Source: Siphonodentalium dalli
Taxonomy: Eukaryota; Mollusca; Scaphopoda; Gadilida; Siphonodentaliidae
Direction: 5' to 3'
Length of the DNA: 64,000 bases
Assembly (NCBI GenBank): GCA_032622095.1
Contig: CP136061.1
Span: 84,976,324-85,040,323, forward strand
This document shows, one piece after another, positions 36,701 to 48,700 of the stretch (the stretch's first letter is position 1; the number at the start of each line of letters is the position of its first letter). The notes under the pieces were generated by a model. It was not told the DNA's origin. It made no database searches and saw nothing but the letters and a program-made list of their open reading frames with translations. The position numbers and the translations under genes are program-made.

Positions 36701-39700
36701 TTTGAGTGATACATCGATAAAATCGGTTAACTTCTCAAAATTCGAAAACTGACATAGCTGAAAATGGCGGCCATCTTGAAAATGGTGGCCATCTTGGATT
36801 TTCGCCTGGTTTGTCGAACAATATTGTTTAGTGGCCCATACTGATCATTCGTGCCAAATTTCATGCTTGTATCACCAAGTGAACGATTTTACACTTAGCC
36901 GCCCTACTATGGGGTTTTACCAGGCCCGGCTCCCCTCATGAATTATGTCACGTAATCATCGACTCCAATTGACTACTTGCATATAGTCAATCGACGAACA
37001 ACCGAATCAATTTGTTGCTGAAGTCCAAGGATTAATGTTTGTCTTATTAAAAGATATAAATTTATTGAATAGCGATGCAGAATGAAATTTATTGAATAGC
37101 GAGGCAGAACGATATTTATTGAATAGCGATGCAGAATGAAATTTATTGAATAGCGAGGCAGAACGATATTTATTGAATAGCGAGGCAGAATGATATTCAT
37201 TGAATAGCGAGGCAGAATGGTAATTATTGAATAGCGAGGCAGAATGGTATTTATTGAATAGCGAGGCAGAATGGTATTTATTGAATAGCGAGGCAGAATG
37301 ATATTCATTGAATAGCGAGGTAGAATGATATTCATTGAATAGCGAGGCAGAATGGTATTTATTGAATAGCGAGGCAGAATGGTATTTATTGAATAGCGAG
37401 GCAGAATGGTATTTATTGAATAGCGAGGCAGAATGGTATTTATTGAATAGCGAGGCAGAATGGTATGTATTGAATAGCGAGGCAGAATGGTATTTATTGA
37501 ATAGCGATGCAGAATGTTATTTATTGAATAGCGATGCAGAATGGTATTTATTGAATAGCGAGGCAGAATGGTATTTATTGAATAGCGATGCAGAATGGTA
37601 TTTATTGAATAGCGAGGCAGAATGGTATTTATTGAATAGCGAGGCAGAATGGTATTTATTGAATAGCGATGCAGAATGGTATTTATTGAATAGCGAGGCA
37701 GAATGATATTTATTGAATAGCGAGGCAGAATGATATTCATTGAATAGCGAGGTAGAATGGTATTTATTGAATAGCGAGGCAGAATGGTATTTATTGAATA
37801 GCGAGGTAGAATGGTATTTATTGAATAGCGAGGCAGAATGGTATTTATTGAATAGCGAGGCAGAATGGTATTTATTGAATAGCGAGGCAGAATAATATTT
37901 ATTGAATAGCGAGGCAGAATAATATTTATTGAATAGCGATGCAGAATGGTATTTATTGAATAGCGAGGCAGAATGATATTTATTGAATAGCGAGGCAGAA
38001 TGGATTTTATTGAATAGCGAGGCAGAATGGTATTTATTGAATAGCGAGGCAGAATGGTATTTATTGAATAGCGAGGCAGAATGGTATTTATTGAATAGCG
38101 AGGCAGAATGATATTTATTGAATAGCGAGGTAGAATGATATTCATTGAATAGCGAGGCAGAATGGTATTTATTGAATAGCGATGCAGAACGATATTTATT
38201 GAATAGCGATGCAGAACGATATTTATTGAATAGCGATGCAGAATGTTATTTATTGAATAGCGAGGCAGAATGTTATTTATTGAATATCGAGGCAGAATGT
38301 TATTTATTGAATAGCGAGGCAGAATGTTATTTATTGAATAGCGAGGCAGAATTTTATTTATTGAATAGCGAGGCAGAATGGTATTTATTGAATAGCGAGG
38401 CAGAATGGTATTTATTGAATAGCGATGCAGAATGTTATTTATTGAATAGCGATGCAGAACGATATTTATTGAATAGCGATGCAGAACGATATTTATTGAA
38501 TAGCGATGAAGAATGTTATTTATTGAATAGCGATGCAGAATGATATTTATTGAATAGCGAGGCAGAACGATATTTATTGAATAGCGATGCAGAACGATAT
38601 TTATTGAATAGCGATGCAGAACGATATTTATTGAATAGCGATGCAGAATGTTATTTATTGAATAGCGATGCAGAATGATATTTATTGAATAACGAGGCAG
38701 AACGTTATTTATTGAATAGCGATGCAGAACGATATTTCTTGAATAGCGAGGCAGAATGATATTTATTGAATAGCAATGCAGAATGTTATTTATTGAATAG
38801 CGATGCAGAATGATATTTATTGAATAGCGAGGCAGAACGATATTTATTGAATAGCGAGGCAGAACGATATTTATTGAATAGCGATGCAGAACGATATTTA
38901 TTGAATAGCGATGCAGAATGTTATTTATTGAATAGCGATGCAGAATGATATTTATTGAATAGCGAGGCAGAATGATATTTATTTCACAAGTATTGCTTTA
39001 TTTTCTTTTTTATTTACTGCAAAATTCAGAAGATTTCAAAACGTTAAATAACAATATTTGTCTTCTTGCACAAATGCAAACTGATTATATAGACAACATC
39101 ATTGATGACGTCAGCAATAACTGAATATGTCTTCACTAAATTATGAAATATATGCTACATAAATAATACATGTTCAATTTAGTAAAGCAATAATGACCTA
39201 AATTTCCGTAGATTACAAGCTAGGCGTGCAATTAACAAAAAACAACACAGATATATGAGCAGGTTAATGCTATAACAGTCGTTTGTCATGCCACAACATA
39301 AAACTCAAAACCTATTGTTCTCGTATTAACCTAACGTCATGACAAACTTGTGCAATAGCATTAACCAGTAAACATGTTTGTGTCATTATACCCCCTTTTT
39401 AAAAAAAAAGGGGGGTATACTGTTTTGCACCTGTCCGTCCGTCCGTGCGTGCGTCCGTGAGTCCGTACGTCCGTCCGATGTCTGTTCGTGTCATAACTTG
39501 AAAAGTAGTTCTCGGATCTCAATGAAATTAGGTATGGATGTTCACTATTATGAGGACATTAAATAGAGGGTTCCATTGTTTTGTTTGGATTTTCCATTCT
39601 AGAGTTATTCATCTTTGGTTATCCGGAAATAGTGGCTTTTTGATCCGTCTGGTGTCTGTTCATGTCGTAACTTCAACAGTTGTGCTGGGATCTCAACCAA

Positions 39701-42700
39701 ATTTGGTGTGGATGTTCACAACTATGAGGACATTAAATAGAGGGTTCCATCGTTTTGTTCGGATTTTCCATTCTAGAGTTATTCATCTTTGTTTATCTTG
39801 AAATGTTGGATTTTTGGTCCATCTGTTGTCTGTTCATGTCATAACCTGAACAGTAGTGCTCGGATCTCAATGAAATTTTGTATGGATGTTCACTACTATG
39901 AGGGCATTCAATAGAGGGTTCCATCGTTTTGTTCCACTTTTCCATTCTAGAGTTATTCATCTTTGTTCATCTGGAAATGTTGGCTTTTTGGTCCGTCTGG
40001 TGTCTGTTCATGTCGTAACTTCAACAGTTGTGCTGGGATCTCAATGGAATTTGGTATAGATGTTCACTGCTATGAGGACATTCAATAGGGGGTTCCATTG
40101 TTCTGTTCTGCTTTTCCATTCTAGAGTAATTCATCTTTGTTTATCTGGAAATGTTGGCTGTTTGATCCATCCGATGTCTGTTCAGCTCATAACTTGGAAC
40201 AGTAATGCTCGGATCTCAATGAAATTTTGTATGGATGTTCACCACTATGAGGACATTTAATGGCACATTCAAATGTTTGTTTTGGTTTTTTGTTCTATAG
40301 TTATTCATCTTTGTTTATATGAAAATGCTGATTTCTGGGTCCATATGTCTGAGTATAGCCATCATAAGTTATAGATGTGCCCACACTAGGCGGTATGCCA
40401 TGAGGGGGTATGCACCGGACGACAGTCCATCTCTTGTTCGATTTATATACAAATACAGAAGAGAATGAAGACGATCGATTAGACATTTAGCCTCCTATAC
40501 CTCTATTGTGCACACTCTTAAAGATATGTCAGCATGCATTCAGAACTTACAATATAACACAAGGAACTAAGTCGGGACATATTCACACACCTAGAGAATA
40601 TGTGAGGAAAATCTCATGATGTGACTCAAGGGTCACTCATGTGCTAAATATTGATCGTTTGAAATGTATAGAACGTACAGTAATGCCCTAAATAATCGAC
40701 TCCGTAACCACAGCAGAATTATGGGTAATTTTTCAGGATTTAGTTGGAAATATGGCTTGTTGCCATTCACCTGAAAGCTCTCATTGAGCAGGGGATGGGG
40801 ACACCCCTTCCAAATCTTCTCAGGTCCATTCCCAAACCCCATATAAATAAATAAAAATTGCTTATCTTTCAGTGACGGTATTGGTGCTACTGGGGTGTTC
40901 ATTGCTGCCTGCTACCTCGTAGATCAGGGCAGGGTGGAAAATAGCGTGAATGTGTTTAGTTGTGTCGAGCAGCTACGTGGACAGCGGGCGGACATGGTTC
41001 CCAAGCTTGTAAGTGTTATTGTCCGATATAGGACCGACATGGTTCCTAAGGGTGTTCGTCATATCTCATATAGGACCGACATGGTTCCTAAGGGTGTAAG
41101 TCTTATCTCATATAGGACCGACATGGTTCCTAAGGGTGTTCGTCATATCTCATATAGGACCGACATGGTTCCTAAGGGTGTAAGTCTTATCTCATATAGG
41201 ACCGACATAGTTCCTAAGGGTGTAAGTCATATCTCATATAGGACCGACATGGTTCCTAAGGGTGTAAGTCATATCTCATATAGGACCGACATGGTACCTA
41301 AGGGTGTAAGTCATATCTCATATAGGACCGACATGGTTCCTAAGGGTGTAAGTCATACCCTTGTCATTTTATAAAGAACCAACATGGTGCCATCGCTTGT
41401 AATTCATATCATCCAATATCGGACCGAAATGGGTCCAAAGCTTGCATATCATCTCATATATGACCAACATGGTTCCTAAGGGTTTTAGTCATATAATTCC
41501 AAACCGGGTTGGCATGGACCCTTGGCATCTACTATCAAGTGGACATGGGGCCCTAGGCTTGTATGCCATATCTCCTACTACCGGGTGGACATGGGACATA
41601 TACTTTTAAGCCATATCATATATGGTGGAGATGGGCCATAGGGTTGGAAGTCATATCATATACTACCTGGTGGAGATGGCCATAGGCTTGTAAGCCATAT
41701 CATCTACTATCAGGTATGGAAACCATACATACATGTATGGTGATCTTATAAAAAATTCCAATGATTGCCATCAAGTCTTATAAAGACTGCATGTTCACAT
41801 TCTGTTTCCCAAAAGCAGTAGATTATAAAGAGCTCTCATATCAAACAGTGCATCTTTTAGTTTAACCCTTTCAGTGCCACTGATGTTAGAGCTCTTTCCA
41901 TCAATGTATCACATTATTATAATCAATAAATTTGAAAAATTATCAAGGAAATATGGGTTGATACAAAAAATGGATTTGGCACTGAAAGGGTTAAAGATCT
42001 CATATCAAACAGTGCATCTTTTAGTTTAACCCTTTCAGTGCCAGTGATGTTAGAGCTCTTTCCACCAATGTATCACATTATTATAATCAATAAAATTGAA
42101 AAATTATCAAGGAAATATGGATTCATACAAAAATTGGACTTGGCACTGAAAGGGTTAAAGATCTGACAACAAAGGACTGATATGGTTTGTAATCTTTTTA
42201 TTTCTCACACACAATCTGGTAAATTACAAAATCACTGAGTATACTATAGATAAAAGGTTAATTATCAGGAGGGCGCAGGGAGGAGTTAATTATCAGGAGG
42301 GCGCAGGGAGGAGTTAATTATCAGGAGGGCGCATGGAGGAGTTAATTATCAGGAGGGCGCAGGGAGGAGTTAATTATCAGGAGGGCGCAGAGAGGAGTTA
42401 ATTATCAGGAGGGCGCAGAGAGGAGTTAATTATCAGGAGGGCGCAGAGAGGAGTTAATTATCAGGAGGGCGCAGGGAGGAGTTAATTATCAGGAGGGCGC
42501 AGATAGGAGTTAATTATCAGGAGGGCGCAGGGAGGAGTTAATTATCAGGAGGGCGCAGAGAGGAGTTAATTATCAGGAGGACGCAGAGAGGAGTTAATTA
42601 TCAGGAGGGCGCAGAGAGGAGTTAATTATCAGAAGGTCGCAGGGAGGAGTTAATTATCAGGAGGGCGCAGAGAGGAGTTAATTATCAGGAGGGCGCAGAG

Positions 42701-45700
42701 AGGAGTTAATTATCAGGAGGGCGCAGGGAGGAGTTAATTATCAGGAGGGCGCAGGGAGGAAATAATTATCAGGAGGGCGCAGGGAGGAGTTAATTATCAG
42801 GAGGACGCAGGGAGGAGTTAATTATCAGGAGGGCGCAGGGAGGAGTTAATTATCAGGAGGGCGCAGGGAGGAGTTAATTATCAGGAGGGCGCATGGAGGA
42901 GTTAATTACCAGGAGGGCGCATGGAGGAGTTAATTATCAGGAGGGCGCAGGGAGGAGTTAATTATCAGGAGGGCACAGGGAGGAGTTAATTATCAGGAGG
43001 GCGCAGGGAGGAGTTAATTATCAGGAGGGCGCAGGGAGGAGTTAATTATCAGGAGGACGCAGAGAGGAGTTAATTATCAGGAGGGCGCAGAGAGGAGTTA
43101 ATTATCAGGAGGACGCAGAGAGGAGTTAATTATCAGGAGGGCGCAGGGAGGAGTTAATTATCAGGAGGGCGCAGGGAGGAAATAATTATCAGGAGGGCGC
43201 AGGGAGGAGTTAATTATCAGGAGGACGCAGAGAGGAGTTAATTATCAGGAGGGCGCAGGGAGGAGTTAATTATCAGGAGGGCGCAGGGAGGTGTTAATTA
43301 TCAGGAGGGCGCATGGAGGAGTTAATTATCAGGAGGGCGCATGGAGGAGTTAATTATCAGGAGGGCGCAGGGAGGAGTTAATTATCAGGAGGGCGCATGG
43401 AGGAGTTAATTATCAGGAGGGCGCAGGGAGGAGTTAATTATCAGGAGGGCGCAGGGAGGAGTTAATTATCAGGAGGGCGCAGGGAGGAGTTAATTATCAG
43501 GAGGGCGCAGGGAGGAGTTAATTATCAGGAAGGCGCAGAGAGGAGTTAATTATCAGGAGGGCGCAGGGAGGAGTTAATTATCAGGAGGTCGCAGAGAGGA
43601 GTTAATTATCAGGAGGGCGCAGGGAGGAGTTAATTATCAGGAGGGCGCAGGGAGGAGTTAATTATCAGGAGGGCGCAGGGAGGAGTTAATTATCAGGAGG
43701 GCGCAGGGAGGAGTTAATTATCAGGAGGGCGCAGGGAGGAGTTAATTATCAGGAGGGCGCAGGGAGGAGTTAATTATCAGGAGGGCGCAGGGAGGAGTTA
43801 ATTATCAGGAGGGCGCAGGGAGGAGTTAATTATCAGGAGGGCGCAGGGAGGAGTTAATTATCAGGAAGGCGCAGGGAGGAGTTAATTATCAGGAGGGCGC
43901 AGGGAGGAGTTAATTATCAGGAGGGCGCAGGGAGGAATTAATTATCAGGAGGGCGCAGGGAGGAAATAATTATCAGGAGGGTGCAGGGAGGAGTTAATTA
44001 TCAGGAGGGTGCAGGGAGGAATTAATTATGAGGAGGGCGCAGGGAGGAGTTAATTATCAGGAGGGCGCAGGGAGGAGTTAATTATCAGGAGGGCGCAGGG
44101 AGGAGTTAATTATCAGGAGGGCGCAGGGAGGAGTTAATTATCAGGAGGGCGCAGGGAGGAGTTAATTATCAGGAGGGCGCAGGGAGGAGTTAATTATCAG
44201 GAGGGCGCAGGGAGGAGTTAATTATCAGGAGGGCGCAGGGAGGAGTTAATTATCAGGAGGGCGCAGGGAGGAGTTAATTATCAGGAGGGCGCAGGGAGGA
44301 GTTAATTATCAGGAGGGCGCAGGGAGGAGTTAATTATCAGGAGGGCGCAGGGAGGAGTTAATTATCAGGAGGGCGCAGGGAGGAGTTAATTATCAGGAGG
44401 GCGCAGGGAGGAGTTAATTATCAGGAAGGCGCAGGGAGGAGTTAATTATCAGGAAGGCGCAGGGAGGAGTTAATTATCAGGAGGGCGCAGGGAGGAGTTA
44501 ATTATCAGGAGGGCGCAGGGAGGAATTAATTATCAGGAGGGCGCAGGGAGGAAATAATTATCAGGAGGGTGCAGGGAGGAGTTAATTATCAGGAGGGTGC
44601 AGGGAGGAATTAATTATGAGGAGGGCGCAGAGAGGAGTTAATTATCAGGAGGGCGCAGGGAGGAGTTAATTATCAGGAGGGTGCAGGGAGGAATTAATTA
44701 TCAGGAGGGTGCAGGGAGGAATTAATTATCAGGAGGGCGCAGGGAGGAGTTAATTATCAGGAGGGCGCAGAGAGGAGTTATTTATCAGGAGGGTGCAGGG
44801 AGGAGTTAATTATCAGGAGGGCGCAGGGAGGAGTTAATTATCAGGAGGGCGCAGGGAGGAGTTAATTATCAGGAGGGTGTAGGGAGGAGTTAATTATCAG
44901 GAGGGCGCAGGGAGGAAATAATTATCAGGAGGGCGCAGGGAGGAGTTAATTATCAGGAGGGCGCAGGGAGGAGTTAATTATCAGGAGGGCGCAGGGAGGA
45001 GTTAATTATCAGGAGGGCGCAGGGAGGAATTAATTATCAGGAGGGTGCAGGGAGGAGTTAATTAGCAGGAGGGCGCAGGGAGGAGTTAATTATCAGGAGG
45101 GCGCAGGGAGGAGTTAATTATCAGGAGGGCGCAGGGAGGAGTTAATTATCAGGAGGGTGTAGGGAGGAGTTAATTATCAGGAGGGCGCAGGGAGGAAATA
45201 ATTATCAGGAGGGCGCAGGGAGGAGTTAATTATCAGGAGGGCGCAGGGAGGAGTTAATTATCAGGAGGGCGCAGGGAGGAGTTAATTATCAGGAGGGCGC
45301 AGGGAGGAATTAATTATCAGGAGGGCGCAGGGAGGAGTTAATTATCAGGAGGGTGCAGGGGGGAAATAATTATCAGGAGGGCACAGAGAGGAGTTAATTA
45401 TCAGGAGGCCGCAGGGAGGAGTTAATTATCAGGAGGGTGCAGGGAGGAGTTAATTATCAGGAGGGTGCAGGGAGGAGTTGTGATACTCGATAAGAAATTA
45501 GACTTAATCTCTGATTATTATACCCCCTTTTTATGTTTACCCATACCATAGTATGGTAAACATAGTGTCGTTGTCCGGATTGACCACTCGTCGTTAGTCC
45601 GTCCGTCCGTCTGTCTGTCTGTCTGGCTGGCTGTCTGTCTGTCTGTAGACACTTTACGCATGGTGCGATAACTCGAACATTTTATATCTGATCGGAACCA

Positions 45701-48700
45701 AATTTTGTATATGAATTTCTCAGCATAAAAGACAGATCGAGTTCGAATATGGGTTTGATCCGACTATTTTTAACTGAGTTATGGCCCTTTTTCGAAAAAA
45801 TATTCACTCTTTAAAAAAAAAAGATTTAATTCCTTGCTCAATCTAGCAAAACAAAATAACATAATTAAATAAATAACAAACAAAAATAATAAAATATTTG
45901 TTTTTAAATAATTAAAAAAAAAAAAAAAAATTAAATAACTAAATTTTAAAAACTAACACTATTATAACTCCACCAAGGGTACCCTGAGTCAGCACACCAA
46001 ATTTTGGTTTAAATCGGTCCAAAATATTGTCATGTACTGGTGAATTTGTTTGGATTCATATTCATCAATTCCATCCCATGCCTTTGGACTACTTGGCTAT
46101 TAATATGGCTATATTATTTTCTGATGTCTCTTATGCCAATGTGCAGATAAAAGCTATGGTATCTAATTTTTTTTTAAAGTTTCAACAATACACAGCACAT
46201 GCTGTTTAATAAAGGGTTTTGTAGGTTAAGTTACCAAAATGGGCTTTAGAACATTGCTAAAATCATTTAGCTAATCTTGAGATTCAAGCATCTTTATGCA
46301 ACTGGGGTTCAGTTATTTGATCAATTTAAATTTAATGAGAATTCCATAACTTCTGATTTTATATATATATCCTCTCTGGAATTTTCTAAACTAACTGCCA
46401 TTTGAGAAAATTAATGAGACATGGGTCAGATTTTAGAACACTGTTGATAAATGAAACAAAGTGATATGTTTTTAATCACTTCATGTCATCTGCCATGTAG
46501 AGAATGATTTGTTTGTTATCACAAGAGCCAGCCACTTTCAATGCAATGGCTATTTAGGCATCTGTTATCAGACCCAACACATCACAACCTAACATGTAAC
46601 TACCAGAGAAAGCTGCACAACTGAGATCTATAAGGATATTTTGCAGAGAACACTTGATCACTCTTGCTTGGATATTCTTGATTCTACATGTTAATACCTG
46701 TGTGCAGATTCTTGTCTTGCTTGGATATTCTTGACCCTCTTGCTTGGATATTCTTGATTCTACATGTTAATACCTGTGTGCAGATTCTTGTCTTGCTTGG
46801 ATATTCTTGATCCCCTTGCTTGGATATTCTTGATTCTACATGTTAATACCTGTGTGCAGATTCTTGTCATGCTTGGATAATCTTGATCCTACCTGTTCAT
46901 ACATATGTGAAGATTCTTGTCTTGCTTGGATATTCTTGATCCTCTTGCTTGGATAATCTTGATTCTACATGTTTAATAATACCTGTGTGCAGATTCTTTT
47001 CTTGCTTGGATAATATTGATTCTATCTGTTCATACCCGTGTGCAGATTCTTTTCTGCAGAATGTTCTTCTTTCTACTCATCAATACTTAGGATGTATCTT
47101 GACAAGACTATGGCTTATGGATTTTCGCGTTCAAACTGAAAATAGCTGATCACTGTCGCCAAGGTATGGGTTAAACATCTGCCGATCGTGATCGGCCTCT
47201 CGTTTAAAAAAAAAGGGGGTATACTGTTTTGCACCTGTCCGTCCGTACGTCCGTCCGATGTCTGTTCATGTCATAACTTGAACAATAGTGCTCGGATCTC
47301 AATGAAATTAGGTATGGATGTTCACTACTATGAGGACATTAAATAGAGTGTTCCATCGTTTTGTTCAGATTTTCCATTCTAGAGTTATTCATCTTTGTTT
47401 ATCTGGAAATGTTGAATTTTTGGTCCATCTGGTGTCTGTTCATGTCGTAACTTCAACAGTTGTGCTGGGATCTCAATGGAATTTGGTATGGATGTTCACA
47501 ACTATGAGGACATTAAATAGAGGAGAGGGTTCCATTGTTTTGTTCGGATTTTCCATTCTAGAGTTATTCATCTTTGTTTATCTGGAAATGTTGGATTTTT
47601 GGTCTGTCTGGTGTCTGTTCATGTCATAACTTCAACAGTTGTTCTGGGATCTCAATGAAATTTGGTATGGATGTTCACTACTATGAGGACATTAAAAATA
47701 GGGTTCCATCGTTTTGTTCGGATTTTCCATTCTAGAGTTATACATCTTTGTTTATCTGGAAATGTTGGCTTTTTGGTCCGTCTGGTGTCTGTTCATGTCG
47801 TAACTTCAACAGTTGTGCTGGGATCTCAATGAAATTTGGTATGGATGTTCACCACTGTGAGGACATTCAATAGGGGGTTCCATTGTTCTGTTTGGCTTTT
47901 CCATTCTAGAGTTATTCAAGTTTGTTTATCTGGACATGTTGGCTGTTTGGTCCATCCGATGTCTGTTCAGGTCATAACTTGGAACAGTAATGCTTGGATC
48001 TCAATGAAATTTTTTATGGATGTTCACCACTATGAGGACATTTAATGGCACATTCAACTGTTTTGTTGTTTTTTTTGTGCTATAGTTATTCATTTGTTAT
48101 TAATTTAGCAGGCATTCTGGCTGGACAGTAGATAAGACAGACTTTCACATGAACAAAAACTAAAACAACATGCGGAAATATATATAAAACCATACAAGAT
48201 CATACAACACGTACACAAACCAAAATCAACATGACAAATTTAGCAATACACTGACATACCATGCATAAACATTACAACAAAGATAAGTGGGATTCGGAAT
48301 ATATTGATGTGTGACCAGATTAATGAGGTCTTGTCAATTACTGAGATAAATTGAAAAGAAATGATTGATGAATAATATTCCGCTTAATGAATATCGAAGA
48401 GGTCGAATTTGAGGCACTGCAAATGACTAAATTTAGGGCCGGTTTGGTGGGCATTTTAAATTCACGAATGTCCGTCTTGTCAGCGTAGCGACAGAAATAA
48501 AAGTGCCTGAAAACTTAATTACCGCCAAAATGAATGACTATAGTTTAGACAGTGAATCATACAGTAATGCTCTAAGTAATCGACTTCTTAACCACAGCAG
48601 AATTATGGGAAACGTTGCAGGATTTAGTCGGAAATATGGCTTGTTGCCATTCATCGGAAAACTCTCACTTTAAAACAAACTTCAGCCCAAAATTTACTTG

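Larger units (their letters stand above)
32837..36975 (+). mobile_element. ~4.1 kb DNA transposon with long inverted repeats and nuclease-like gene relic
   Basis: The ends are ~230-250-bp inverted repeats. The left (32837-33083) and the complement of the right (36745-36975) share ACGTGACATAATTCA, GTAGGGCGGCTAAGTGTAAA, TTGGTGATACAAGCATGAAA, TTG.TCGACAAACCA and AAAATGGCCACC. Between them lies one broken plus-strand gene (33640-36430). I cannot name the superfamily. The element is inside PTP intron 3, in the same orientation as the host gene. No target duplication could be fixed because the outermost bases have diverged. Confidence 0.75.
41830..42160. repeat. tandem duplication of a piggyBac-like MITE with its flank
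   Basis: A 164-bp unit (TCTCATATCAAACAGTGCAT, CTTTTAGTTTAA, MITE, TTAAAGATCT) occurs twice in direct tandem. Inside each is a TTAA-flanked element, 41866-41990 and 42030-42154, with ends CCCTTTCAGTGCCA and TGGCACTGAAAGGG. The ends and TTAA sites match piggyBac-type MITEs. Confidence 0.85.

Noticed and set aside
36973-38145. 390-codon minus-strand open frame with nine-residue repeats
   Set aside because: It is the 27-bp satellite read in a frame that happens to lack stops; other frames on the opposite strand are open for the same reason and there is no start or domain evidence.
39378-40260. Frames with repeating MFT.MRT.NRGFH phrases, also at 47.3-48.0 kb
   Set aside because: Translation of the ~180-bp direct repeat units; no protein family and the phrases track the DNA repeat.
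40895-41374. 159-codon frame taken as one continuous coding exon
   Set aside because: A strong GTAAGT at 41009 with correct phase to exon 5 marks the exon end; the remainder is the donor-derived array, kept only as a possible alternative-donor finding.
42255-45479. CRISPR-like look of regularly repeated 28-bp units
   Set aside because: Units are directly adjacent without unique spacers and the context is eukaryotic; it is a minisatellite.
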